DNA of 64,000 nt from Lachnoclostridium sp. An169 (lineage in GTDB: Bacteria; Bacillota; Clostridia; Lachnospirales; Lachnospiraceae). The notes beneath the pieces are model-generated. The model did not search any database. It was not told where the DNA came from and saw only the letters and a program-made list of their open reading frames with translations. The stretch's first letter is position 1, and every line of letters begins with the position of its first letter. The stretch spans positions 1 to 64,000 of the forward strand of contig NZ_NFKT01000028.1 of NCBI RefSeq assembly GCF_002160525.1. Direction: 5' to 3'. This document shows positions 23,446-32,387 of this stretch, piece by piece. Position numbers and translations under genes: made by a program.

Positions 23446-25158
23446 CTACTCCTGTAATACAAGCGGCAGCCGAATCTCAGTTACAGCGCCATTATCGTTA
23501 TACAGTCTGACCGACGCTTTTGTTTTATAAATCAGATTCAGACGTTCTTTTACATTTCGGATACCAATGTCCTTCTCTGAATCTTCAGGAACCATATTTT
23601 TGTTGATTTCATCCAGAACCTCCGGTGCATATCCGTTTCCATCATCACGCACAGTCAGGACAACTGTATTTTTCTCCTGCCTGCTCATTTTTCCTGTAAT
23701 GCGCAGGCATCCGTTCTGTTTTTCCCGCAATCCGTACTTTATGCTGTTTTCCACAAAGCTCTGAAGAATAAATGCCGGCACCAGCATTTTCTTCAAATTG
23801 TCATCAACATCTTCCTGATACAGATTAAAATTCAAAAATCGCATCTTCTGAATCTCAATATATTCCCTGACATGCTTTAATTCTTCTTCAAGAGTAACCA
23901 ATGCCTGTACATCATGAAACATATAACGGGAATAATTTACCAGATGCAGAGTCATTTTCTGTATTTTTTTATAATCTCCCATCTGCGCCAGCGAATAAAT
24001 AATATTCAGAGCGTTCAGATAAAAATGAGGACTGATCTGAAGCTGAAGATACTGAAGTTCTGCCTTCTGTTTTTTTATCTGAATCTCATAGTTTTTAATC
24101 TTCAGATTTTTTATCTCCTTTGACATATTATTAAAGGCTGATTCCAGGACACAGTATTCCTGCACTCTGGAATCGCTCTGCATCCTGACATCAAAATTTC
24201 CTTCTCCAAGCAACTGCATCCTGGCTGCCATACACTCAATAGGGCGTGCAATAAAGCGCCTGATAAATGAAATGCTTACAGACAGAAGAATCAATATAAA
24301 GATAAAAAGCAAAAGAATCATATTGTCTATCCTTCTTCCCTGTGAATAGACGACCTCCTCCCGGATCAGGGCTGCCAAAAAAAAGGCCCCGTCCCCGGAC
24401 ATCTCTCCACTCATAAGATACCTTCCATGTCCTGTATCTATAAACTCTCCATTTCCATTTAATGATACGGGTTCTGGCAGTTCCATAGTAGCATCCAAAA
24501 TCTTACCGTTATCATCCAACATACACAGTTCTACACCATCTTCCATCTGAAATTCGGAGAGTTCGGAAAAAATCATTTCTGATGAAAGTATAATGCCGAA
24601 AAAACTGTTTCCCAATTTATAATATTTCATCAGATACGTTCCTTTTTCTGTTATGCAGAAATCATATCCTCTTTTCAGTGCCTCCAGCTGCCCTTCTTCG
24701 TCTCCTATTTTCCGCAAAAACATATCCTCGATTTTCTGCTTCTCTTCATAATTTCCAATACTGCTCGCCATTATAACTCCAGTACTGTCAGTGCCGGGAT
24801 AGTAATAGATCAGGGCGCTGATGTCCGAGTAAAACCCGAGTATTCTGCTCAGAACATCAGAAATATTCTGACGGGAAATAAAATACTGCAGATCTTTCTT
24901 TCCCCGTTCAACCGAAATAATGTCCGGCGAATTATCAAGAGACAGATACAGGTATTTTTCAATTCCCTTCAAAGAAGAATCTATTGTATCAATGTAAATT
25001 TCCAGATTACTCTGGAAACGTTCTTCCGCCTGGTTTGCCTGAATTCTCCTGATCTGGCTCCTCACCAGCATAAACGCCGCAGCAACCGTAAGTACCAGAG
25101 CCATCCCCCAGATGACCATCCATCGGACAAGTTTATATCGCCTGTGTATTCGTTTCAT
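23446..25158 (-). CDS. YesM-type sensor histidine kinase
   Basis: 570 aa. N-terminal membrane segment (MVIWGMALVLTVAAAFMLV), extracytoplasmic sensing region to about residue 275, second membrane segment (MILLLFIFILILLSVSISFI), HAMP (RRFIARPIECMAARMQLLGE), His_kinase domain with H in LQISPHFYLNALNIIYSLA, and a HATPase domain (VENSIKYGLREKQNG; DDGNGYAPEVL; DIGIRNVKERLNLIY). Membership of the YesM/LytS-like kinase family is clear. Probably senses an oligosaccharide for the adjacent transporter operon. Confidence 0.92.
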   Translation of the reverse strand: MKRIHRRYKLVRWMVIWGMALVLTVAAAFMLVRSQIRRIQANQAEERFQSNLEIYIDTIDSSLKGIEKYLYLSLDNSPDIISVERGKKDLQYFISRQNISDVLSRILGFYSDISALIYYYPGTDSTGVIMASSIGNYEEKQKIEDMFLRKIGDEEGQLEALKRGYDFCITEKGTYLMKYYKLGNSFFGIILSSEMIFSELSEFQMEDGVELCMLDDNGKILDATMELPEPVSLNGNGEFIDTGHGRYLMSGEMSGDGAFFLAALIREEVVYSQGRRIDNMILLLFIFILILLSVSISFIRRFIARPIECMAARMQLLGEGNFDVRMQSDSRVQEYCVLESAFNNMSKEIKNLKIKNYEIQIKKQKAELQYLQLQISPHFYLNALNIIYSLAQMGDYKKIQKMTLHLVNYSRYMFHDVQALVTLEEELKHVREYIEIQKMRFLNFNLYQEDVDDNLKKMLVPAFILQSFVENSIKYGLREKQNGCLRITGKMSRQEKNTVVLTVRDDGNGYAPEVLDEINKNMVPEDSEKDIGIRNVKERLNLIYKTKASVRLYNDNGAVTEIRLPLVLQE

Positions 25159-25202
25159 AATATGCCTCCCGCCTTACCATATGCTTTTACTCTATTCTAC
25201 TA

Positions 25203-25236
25203 CAAAAAGTGGGGGTACAAACTTATTCCCCCCACT
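25203..25236 (-). terminator. rho-independent terminator after the GH3 gene
   Basis: AGTGGGGG (25208-25215) pairs with CCCCCACT (25229-25236). On the minus strand the stem is followed by TTTTT (25203-25207). It lies 12 bp past the GH3 stop and ends the transporter/GH3 operon. Confidence 0.85.
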
Positions 25237-25248
25237 CTATTCTGCAAT

Positions 25249-27501
25249 TTACAGCAGGCTGCACAGCGCTTGATTCAGTTCATGTATTTGACGGTCATTC
25301 ATTTCCGACACCCGCGCTCTAAGCGGCATGTACTCATAATGTGCCTGCAGAATCTGCTCTTCGTTTTCATTTTCAACTGTACATTCTTCCTGTGCAACGG
25401 AAATCCCATACTTCTTAAGGAGTTCCACAGAACCTGGAATCCGCAGGATATCTCCCAATGGAGTATGAATATCCACCCTCTGGGGAATATAACTGCGTCC
25501 CAAAACCCGTATCGTTCTACGGAGTATTACATTTTGCGATGATTTTGCGATCTCTGCTTCGTACTCCCCGCTTTCCAGGAACCATTCATGACGCTCTGTA
25601 CAGAACCACGAAAAAGATCTCGAATCCAGTTCAAACTCTGCTGTTTTTGTTTCACCCGGCCGCAGAAATATTTTTGTAAATCCCTTTAACTCATGAACCG
25701 GTCTTCTTACTGCCTGTGACCGCGGCGATTTTATATATAGCTGAATCACTTCTTTTCCGCTCAGGTCACCAACGTTCGTCACATCCACAGAGACAATAAG
25801 CTTATCTCCTTCCCGGAATTGCTCTGAACTTAAGCGCAGATTACTGTAAGTGTAATCGGTATAGGAAAGACCATGACCAAACGGAAACAGCACTTTCATC
25901 TTACGGGTATCATAATAACGGTATCCGACAAAGACTCCCTCGCGGTAACACACCCTGTCGCCCTCTCCCGTCAGATCCGGGTAAACCGGCGTATCCTCGA
26001 GTCGGACAGGGAATGTCTCCGGCAGGCGTCCACACGGATTTGTTTTTCCGTAAAGTACGTCCTTTACTGCTGCTCCGACCGCTTCACCGCTCAGGTAAGT
26101 TTCCAGAACCGCACTGACAGAATCAATCCAGGGCATTTCAACTGGAGCTCCATTGTGCAGGACTACAATAATATTTTCATTCACCGCAGCAATTTCCCTG
26201 ATGAGCCGATTCTGCTCCTCCGGCAGCCTCATATTCTCCCGGTCATACCCTTCCGACTCATAACTTTCCGGCAGGCCCGCAAATACAAGTACTTTATCCG
26301 CATTTCTGGCAGCCTCTGCCACGTGTTTGATCACTCTGAGATCATTTTCACTGCCTGCTGTATGAAATCCCTGAACATATGTCACACCGTCATTCACATC
26401 CGCATCTCTGCAGACACATTCCATGAATGATTCAACCCGGAAAGCATTGATATGCGAGCTTCCACCGCCCTGAAAACGGGGATTTAACGCAAATTCTCCT
26501 ATTACAGCCACCTTATCCCTGTTGTTAAGTGGAAGAACGCCATTATTCTTCAGCAGAACCATGGATTCTGCCGCTGCCTTTTTCGCTGTTTCATGATCTT
26601 TTTCATGATTATAAACAGTCTGTCTATCCCGCTTTTCCTCATATTCATACACACAGTTCAGGATGCGTTCAACAGCCCGGTCGAGAATCTGCTCGTCCAG
26701 CTTTCCTGTCTTTACTGCCTCCACGATCCTTTCATCGTTGCGGGTACTCACAGGCGGCATCTCCAGATCTGTTCCGGCTTTCAGATCCGGAACTCTGTCA
26801 TTCACTGCACCCCAGTCGCTTACAACAAGACCATCAAATCCCCACTCATCCCGTAGCACATCATTCAGATATTTTTTGTTTTCGGCAGCATAGATTCCGT
26901 TAATCCGGTTGTATGCACACATTACAGCCTTTGGTTTTGCTTTTTTCACTGCATTTTCAAAAGCTGCCAGATAGATTTCCCTGGCGGTCCTCTCATCCAG
27001 TTCTGAACTGGCAGAAAATCTTCTCGTCTCCTGATTGTTGGCAAAAAAATGCTTGATACATGCTCCGATATTTTTCTCCTGAACCCCTTCGATATAGGCT
27101 GCTGCCAGTTCAGACGAAACAAACGGATCTTCTGAGTAGTACTCAAAATTTCTTCCGCACAAAGGAGAGCGCTTGATATTAACTCCCGGACCGAGAAGAA
27201 TACCCACATTTTCCGCCTGACATTCCTCTCCAAGCGCCTGCCCTGTTTTTTTCAGAATCCCGCGGTCAAAAGATGCGGCTAGCGCGCACCCAGCGGGGAA
27301 GCAGACAGCCGGAATGCTCTCCTGTATTCCCAGATTGTCCGTCCCTTCCTTCTGTTTTCTAAGCCCATGCGGTCCGTCACTAAGACGCATAGCAGGAATA
27401 TTCAGTCTGTCTATTCCCTGTGTATGCCATCCATCGCTGCCGGAACACATACTTGCTTTCTCTTCCAGTGTCATTTCTGATATAAGTTTTCTGATATTCA
27501 T
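25249..27501 (-). CDS. GH3 beta-glycosidase (beta-glucosidase type)
   Basis: 750 aa, no signal peptide, so probably cytoplasmic. The N-terminal GH3 barrel holds KHFFANNQET and the nucleophile Asp in GLVVSDWGAVND (Asp229). The middle alpha/beta sandwich spans about 310-540 (LLKNNGVLPLNNRDKVAVIG, VLHNGAPVEMPW). A fibronectin-III-like domain covers about 575-645. Unusually, about 100 further residues follow (QRVDIHTPLGDILRIPGSVE onward). It likely hydrolyses beta-linked oligosaccharides brought in by the preceding ABC transporter. Sugar specificity cannot be read from sequence. Confidence 0.93.
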   Translation of the reverse strand: MNIRKLISEMTLEEKASMCSGSDGWHTQGIDRLNIPAMRLSDGPHGLRKQKEGTDNLGIQESIPAVCFPAGCALAASFDRGILKKTGQALGEECQAENVGILLGPGVNIKRSPLCGRNFEYYSEDPFVSSELAAAYIEGVQEKNIGACIKHFFANNQETRRFSASSELDERTAREIYLAAFENAVKKAKPKAVMCAYNRINGIYAAENKKYLNDVLRDEWGFDGLVVSDWGAVNDRVPDLKAGTDLEMPPVSTRNDERIVEAVKTGKLDEQILDRAVERILNCVYEYEEKRDRQTVYNHEKDHETAKKAAAESMVLLKNNGVLPLNNRDKVAVIGEFALNPRFQGGGSSHINAFRVESFMECVCRDADVNDGVTYVQGFHTAGSENDLRVIKHVAEAARNADKVLVFAGLPESYESEGYDRENMRLPEEQNRLIREIAAVNENIIVVLHNGAPVEMPWIDSVSAVLETYLSGEAVGAAVKDVLYGKTNPCGRLPETFPVRLEDTPVYPDLTGEGDRVCYREGVFVGYRYYDTRKMKVLFPFGHGLSYTDYTYSNLRLSSEQFREGDKLIVSVDVTNVGDLSGKEVIQLYIKSPRSQAVRRPVHELKGFTKIFLRPGETKTAEFELDSRSFSWFCTERHEWFLESGEYEAEIAKSSQNVILRRTIRVLGRSYIPQRVDIHTPLGDILRIPGSVELLKKYGISVAQEECTVENENEEQILQAHYEYMPLRARVSEMNDRQIHELNQALCSLL

Positions 27502-27561
27502 TCTGTTCTCCCATGCCTTTAGCGCATCTGCCCCCGCAAATATATGTCTAAATAACGTTAC

Positions 27562-28437
27562 TCACCCTTTCACGGCTCCAATTGTCATTCCCTTTATAAA
27601 ATATTTCTGAAAAAAAGGATAAATACACATCAGCGGCAGTGCGCCGGCTACTGCCACTGCCATTCTCACAGCAGTGGAAGGAAGCGCATTCATGTCCAGA
27701 CTGCTGCCACTTAACTTGTCCAACTGCTGTGCATTCAGCAGCATATTATTCAGGAACACCTGAACGGTGTATAATTTTTTATCTGTAATATAATACAGAC
27801 CATTTGACCAGTCATTCCAATAAGTCATTCCTGACATCAGACCAATCGTCGCTATAATCGGAAGACTGATGGGCAATACTACTTTCAGCAGAATTTTAAA
27901 CTCGCTTGCCCCGTCAATTCTCCCACTCTCCAGAAGTTCCTTCGGAATATTGGTTTCAAAATAGGTCCTCATAATCATAACAATAAACCCGTTTGTAATC
28001 AGGTTTGGAATAATATATGCCCAGACAGTATTCTTAATCTGAAAAGTCTGTGTCCACATCATATAGCTCGGTACCAGACCGCCGGAAAAAAGCATAGTAA
28101 AAAATACCGCAAAATTAAAGAATTTTCTTCCCGGGAGTTCACGGATTGCAAGCGGATACGCAAGCAATGTGGTAATAACAACCGAAGCCAGGGTTCCCAC
28201 CGCTGTCACAAGCAGTGAATACCCATAAGCCCTGTAAATAGTAGGACTGGCAAATAAATACTGATATGCCGCTGTGCTGAATTCCTTTGGAATAAAGGAG
28301 TATCCTTCTGTCAGCAGACTGGATTCCGATGACAGGGAAACCACTATGAGCAGAATAAAGGGGATCAAACACAGAATACATAAAATAATCATAAAAGTAT
28401 GCAGAAAAATCGTATACCCTTTTTTATTACTGACCAT
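27562..28437 (-). CDS. sugar ABC transporter permease (LplC/YtcP type)
   Basis: 291 aa, six membrane segments. The cytoplasmic EAA-type loop reads ELLESGRIDGASEFKILLKV followed by VLPISLP. The C-terminal YPFFQKYFIKGMTIGAVKG motif is typical of LplC/YtcP permeases of CUT1 oligosaccharide systems. Second permease in the operon; no ATPase gene is linked, which is usual because a shared MsmX-type ATPase serves many such systems. Confidence 0.93.
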   Translation of the reverse strand: MVSNKKGYTIFLHTFMIILCILCLIPFILLIVVSLSSESSLLTEGYSFIPKEFSTAAYQYLFASPTIYRAYGYSLLVTAVGTLASVVITTLLAYPLAIRELPGRKFFNFAVFFTMLFSGGLVPSYMMWTQTFQIKNTVWAYIIPNLITNGFIVMIMRTYFETNIPKELLESGRIDGASEFKILLKVVLPISLPIIATIGLMSGMTYWNDWSNGLYYITDKKLYTVQVFLNNMLLNAQQLDKLSGSSLDMNALPSTAVRMAVAVAGALPLMCIYPFFQKYFIKGMTIGAVKG

Positions 28438-28451
28438 ATCGTTCTCCTCTC

Positions 28452-29384
28452 TTAAAACATTGCATTTTCTTCGCTGACTCTCTTCACCATAATATTGCTT
28501 AGCAGCACCAGTACAAATCCTACAACAGACTGATAAAATCCCGCTGCTGCAGACATGCCGATATTATTATTCTGAGTCAGTCCGTAAAATACATAAGTAT
28601 CTATTGTCTGTGTGACCGGGAACAGACTTCCTGACTGCATCGGGATCTGATAGAACAGTCCAAAATCTGAGTAAAAAATCTTTCCGATCGCCAGTATAAA
28701 CAGAGTAATAATCGTAGGTTTCAAACTGGGAATTGTAATTTTAACAAATCTCTGCCACCTGCCCGCTCCGTCAAGCGCTGCCGCTTCATAGAGTCCCGGA
28801 TCAATTCCTGACATGCTTGCGAGATAGATAATACAACTGTATCCGACTGTTTTCCAAAGATAAACAAATGTCAGAATAAATGGCCAGTATTTCGTCTCTC
28901 TGTAGAACTGAATTGACTCAAACCCGAGCGGTTCAAGAATATGATTATTAATAAATCCGGTATCTCCGGCAAGAAATGCATTCGCCAGAAACGCAACGAC
29001 AACAATGGATACAAGATAAGGCAGCAGAATAATCGTCTGATAAATCTTCTTTGTAACATTTCGCTTTACATCATTCAAAAAGTTTGCGACAATAATCGCC
29101 ATAAAATTGCCAAGAATGATAAACACAAGATTATACAGCAGCGTATTCCGGGTAATAATCCATGCATCTTTTGTTTGAAACAAAAATTGAAAATTAGAAA
29201 ATCCGATTTTAGGACTTCCGTATATTCCGTCTGCCACCTGATATTTTTCAAATGCAAGGATCAGTCCGGTCATAGGGATATAGTTATTGATAAAGAGATA
29301 GACCAACCCGGGAAGCATCATGAGATAAAACGGCCAGAATCTCTTTAACTGCTTTGCTAAAGTTTTTCTTTTTACACTCTTCAT
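28452..29384 (-). CDS. sugar ABC transporter permease (LplB/YteP type)
   Basis: 310 aa, six membrane segments, N-terminal FWPFYLMMLPGLVYLFINNY, EAA loop YEAAALDGAGRWQRFVKITI, and C-terminal SNIMVKRVSEENAMF typical for LplB. Forms the channel with the LplC-type protein 14 bp downstream. Confidence 0.93.
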   Translation of the reverse strand: MKSVKRKTLAKQLKRFWPFYLMMLPGLVYLFINNYIPMTGLILAFEKYQVADGIYGSPKIGFSNFQFLFQTKDAWIITRNTLLYNLVFIILGNFMAIIVANFLNDVKRNVTKKIYQTIILLPYLVSIVVVAFLANAFLAGDTGFINNHILEPLGFESIQFYRETKYWPFILTFVYLWKTVGYSCIIYLASMSGIDPGLYEAAALDGAGRWQRFVKITIPSLKPTIITLFILAIGKIFYSDFGLFYQIPMQSGSLFPVTQTIDTYVFYGLTQNNNIGMSAAAGFYQSVVGFVLVLLSNIMVKRVSEENAMF

Positions 29385-29447
29385 ATCAACCTCTGTCGGG
29401 GAGCTTTCCGCCTTGCTGCTGAAAGCTCCCCTGTCTTAATATTCACG

Positions 29448-30932
29448 CTATTTGCCTTCGAGAAACGCGTCATACTGTTCCTGTTTTTCCGCAATAATCG
29501 TATCAATTCCCGCCTCTTTCAGAGCCTGGTTAAGCTCCTCGAGAGCAGTATCGACATCGACTTCACCATTTTCTTCTACAGAGATACAGTACTGCTGGAC
29601 TACATTCGAACATGCTGTAACTTCATTGGCAACATCGGTTGAATCAAAGATAAATCCATATGCAGGGGACACCATTGCACTGTCATTATATTCCGTCATC
29701 TTTTCCCCGTAATTGTCAATACTGTCTTCCCATTCACCGGCAAGCCACCCGTTCGGCATAACCCAGTCAATATTGGGATAATAAGTGCTGTTTGCATAGT
29801 CAACGCCTTCCGGAAGCGTATACTTTCCATCCTCTCCAACCGTATAATGAACATCCTTAATACCATTACATATCAGATCTTCTACTTCTGCATCTGTATA
29901 TAAAAGGTTCAGAAGTTTCATCGCTGCTTCCTGTTTTTGTGAAGTTGACATAATTCTCCACAGGAACGTTGTAACTTTAGAAGTCGTTTTATAAGTATCT
30001 CCAAGCGGAACGTAATCAAGGTTTACCCCTGTAGTCGGAGTATACTCCTGGGCAATCAGTTCATGCTGATTGATCAGGCAGGCAAAACTCATGTTCTGCT
30101 CTACAAGTGTCCAGTAATTGTCTGACTGAACCGCTGCGTCTACATTCAGGTATCCCTTGTTGCTGAAATCATGCAACGTAGTAACCAGATCTTTATATTC
30201 ATCTGTCTCATACAGATTCACAATCTCATCTGGGTTATCAAACATCAGCACACCCAGATTATCACCTAATGTATCCCACTGATAATATGTAGCAGACAGA
30301 CATCCGCTGCTGTTGCTGGTATACAGCGGTGTGGACATGTTTGGATATGCCTCTTTTACCTTTGCTAAAATACTGTCCATATCCTCCAACGTTTTCACAG
30401 ATGACATGTCAATGCCCAGCTCTGCCGCCACATCCGCATTATACACAATCATCGGGGTATTGGCATATTCATGCATATTAGGAAGTCCATACAGACAGCC
30501 GTGATATCTTCCTGCCTCAATGTCATCTCCAAGCACCTCTTTTATTCCCTGTCCATATTCTTCAATCAGATCCGACATATCAGCAAACGCACCGGAGTTC
30601 ATCGCATCTGTGACAAGCGGCGTAACGATCAGATCAATATCTTCGCTTCCGGAAAGCAGCATGGTCTGCTGGGCCATATACTGTCCGCCCTCCATCGCGT
30701 TCAGTTTTACTCTTACACCAATTTTTTCCTCTGTTATTTCATTGACTGCATCCTCAACCATTTGCGTGTCGTCAAAATTATTAAAGGAAAAATAAGTCAT
30801 ATTAACCGTTTCGACTTCTTTGCCGGAATCGCCGCCTTTTTCTCTGCCGCCATCCCCGGTTCCACCGCAGCCGGCCAGCAGTGCTGATGTCATTGCCACA
30901 CAAAGCAGTATACTCAATACTCTCTTTTTCAT
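29448..30932 (-). CDS. ABC transporter solute-binding lipoprotein (LplA/YtcQ type)
   Basis: 494 aa. Lipoprotein signal MKKRVLSILLCVAMTSALLA with the lipobox Cys at GCGG, followed by a Gly/Lys-rich linker and a type 1 extracellular solute-binding fold (TMLLSGSEDIDLIVTPLVTD, LYGLPNMHEYANTPMIVYN, WLAGEWEDSIDNYGEKM). Large LplA-type binding proteins recognise oligosaccharides. First gene of the operon with two permeases and GH3. A -10-like TATAGT is at 30970-30975 on the minus strand. Confidence 0.93.
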   Translation of the reverse strand: MKKRVLSILLCVAMTSALLAGCGGTGDGGREKGGDSGKEVETVNMTYFSFNNFDDTQMVEDAVNEITEEKIGVRVKLNAMEGGQYMAQQTMLLSGSEDIDLIVTPLVTDAMNSGAFADMSDLIEEYGQGIKEVLGDDIEAGRYHGCLYGLPNMHEYANTPMIVYNADVAAELGIDMSSVKTLEDMDSILAKVKEAYPNMSTPLYTSNSSGCLSATYYQWDTLGDNLGVLMFDNPDEIVNLYETDEYKDLVTTLHDFSNKGYLNVDAAVQSDNYWTLVEQNMSFACLINQHELIAQEYTPTTGVNLDYVPLGDTYKTTSKVTTFLWRIMSTSQKQEAAMKLLNLLYTDAEVEDLICNGIKDVHYTVGEDGKYTLPEGVDYANSTYYPNIDWVMPNGWLAGEWEDSIDNYGEKMTEYNDSAMVSPAYGFIFDSTDVANEVTACSNVVQQYCISVEENGEVDVDTALEELNQALKEAGIDTIIAEKQEQYDAFLEGK

Positions 30933-31065
30933 TTTTTCCTCTCCTTTTCATTTCGAATTTCTATCTTGAACTATACAGGATTCTGCTTCTCTCATGTATA
31001 AAAATCATGTCCTTTTGATAGGAATTTTGTGTCTTTCCGAAGATCAAAATGGAAAAAGTGAGCAT

Positions 31066-31107
31066 AAAAATAGTGCCCTCTGTCTGGTAAACTAAGGCAC
31101 TATTTTT
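31066..31107 (-). terminator. bidirectional terminator in the 31-kb intergenic region
   Basis: AAAAATAGTGCC (31066-31077) pairs perfectly with GGCACTATTTTT (31096-31107), with an 18-nt loop and T-runs at both ends. On the minus strand it ends transcripts from the GH88 operon before the next transporter operon. The 309-bp gap 30933-31241 has no ORF; it also contains the short palindrome TTCGCC-A-GGCGAA at 31118-31130. Confidence 0.8.
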
Positions 31108-31241
31108 TCATACATATTTCGCCAGGCGAATAGGTTTGAGCTATCTCCCGGCTGTCTTGTTAGGTATATTATAGCCAGGCCCCCAGGATGTGTCAAATCT
31201 TTTTACCCCACACACTTTCTGCACTCTTTCCCTCTTTCTCC

Positions 31242-32357
31242 CTACCAGTACGGCTTCCAGTCCTCCCGCAGCACTCTCATCAGCGCCTCCATGTAGAAGT
31301 AATCCCCCCACAGACAGCACTCGTCGATCCCGTCTCCGAGGAGCCTTCCGTATGTGGAATGAAGCAGGATTCCATTGACTTCTTCATTCTCCGGCGCCGC
31401 ATAGTTTTTCGCGAGGCTCTCCAGGATCTCATACGCCTTTTCCAGATAGCTCTCGCCGCAGACGCCCTGTTTATAAGCTTCCAGGATTCCGCACACCGCG
31501 ATCGCAGAGGCGGAGCTGTCTCTGGGCTCCGGGCCGTCCATAAAGTGGAAATCCCAGTACGCCGCTTTGTCCTCCGGCAGATGGGCAAGGAAATAATCGG
31601 TTACCTTATGCCACTCGTCCGGGATGGAGTCAATCTTGTTGTACATATAATTGAGCATCAGCCCGTATACGCCCCAGGCCTGCCCCCGGGACCAGGTGGA
31701 CTCATTGGAATACCCCTGTTTGGTAGCGCCGTAAGCCGACTTTCCGGTCTCAAGGTCGAAATAATAAGTGTGATAAGTTGAATAGTCCGGTCTGTAGATC
31801 ACTTTTCTCGTTGTCTCCAGATGCTTTTCCGCGCATTTCCGGTAGGACGGATCTCCCGTCACCTCTGTAGCCCAGTAGAGGATCGGCAGGTTCAGCAGAC
31901 AGTCGATGATCAGGCGGTAATTGTCTGAAGTATCCAGTTCTCCCCACGCCTGAATAAACTGCCCCTTCTCGCGGAAGCGGGATTTCAGATTATCTGCTGC
32001 CAGAAGAGCCGTCTCTTTTGCGAACTCATTTCCGGTAATCTTGTAAGCCGCCACACAGGAGAGGCTGTAGATAAATCCCATATCGTGATGATCCACCACA
32101 ACTCTGTGATCGATCCGGTAGCGGAAGCTTTCAAGCTGCTTCTCCGCCCACTGACGGAACACCTCTTTCCCGGAATATTCATAACACATCCAGAGGATTC
32201 CCGTATAGAATCCCGCCGTCCAGTCGTTGTTCTCAATCTTCGGATAGCGGTTGTGCTCACTTGCCGGAGCCGGGAAACCTCCCTCAAAATCTTTCAGATG
32301 ATTTTCTGTGATCCGCATTCCTTTTTCGAATGCGTTCTGAAACAATTCTCTGTTCAT
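31242..32357 (-). CDS. GH88 unsaturated glucuronyl/uronyl hydrolase
   Basis: 371 aa, (alpha/alpha)6 barrel of glycoside hydrolase family 88, which hydrates the 4,5-unsaturated uronic acid left by polysaccharide lyases and releases it. Landmarks are NDWTAGFYTGILWMCYEYSG, DHHDMGFIYSLSCVAAY, SDNYRLIIDCLLNLPILYWA (catalytic Asp region), GYSNESTWSRGQAWGVYGLM and RDSSASAIAVCGI. No signal peptide. Last gene of the operon with a heparinase-type lyase, so the two should act in sequence on imported uronic-acid oligosaccharides. AAGGAG precedes the ATG. Confidence 0.9.
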   Translation of the reverse strand: MNRELFQNAFEKGMRITENHLKDFEGGFPAPASEHNRYPKIENNDWTAGFYTGILWMCYEYSGKEVFRQWAEKQLESFRYRIDHRVVVDHHDMGFIYSLSCVAAYKITGNEFAKETALLAADNLKSRFREKGQFIQAWGELDTSDNYRLIIDCLLNLPILYWATEVTGDPSYRKCAEKHLETTRKVIYRPDYSTYHTYYFDLETGKSAYGATKQGYSNESTWSRGQAWGVYGLMLNYMYNKIDSIPDEWHKVTDYFLAHLPEDKAAYWDFHFMDGPEPRDSSASAIAVCGILEAYKQGVCGESYLEKAYEILESLAKNYAAPENEEVNGILLHSTYGRLLGDGIDECCLWGDYFYMEALMRVLREDWKPYW

Positions 32358-32387
32358 ATCCTGTCTCCTTGAATCATACTTGTTTTT

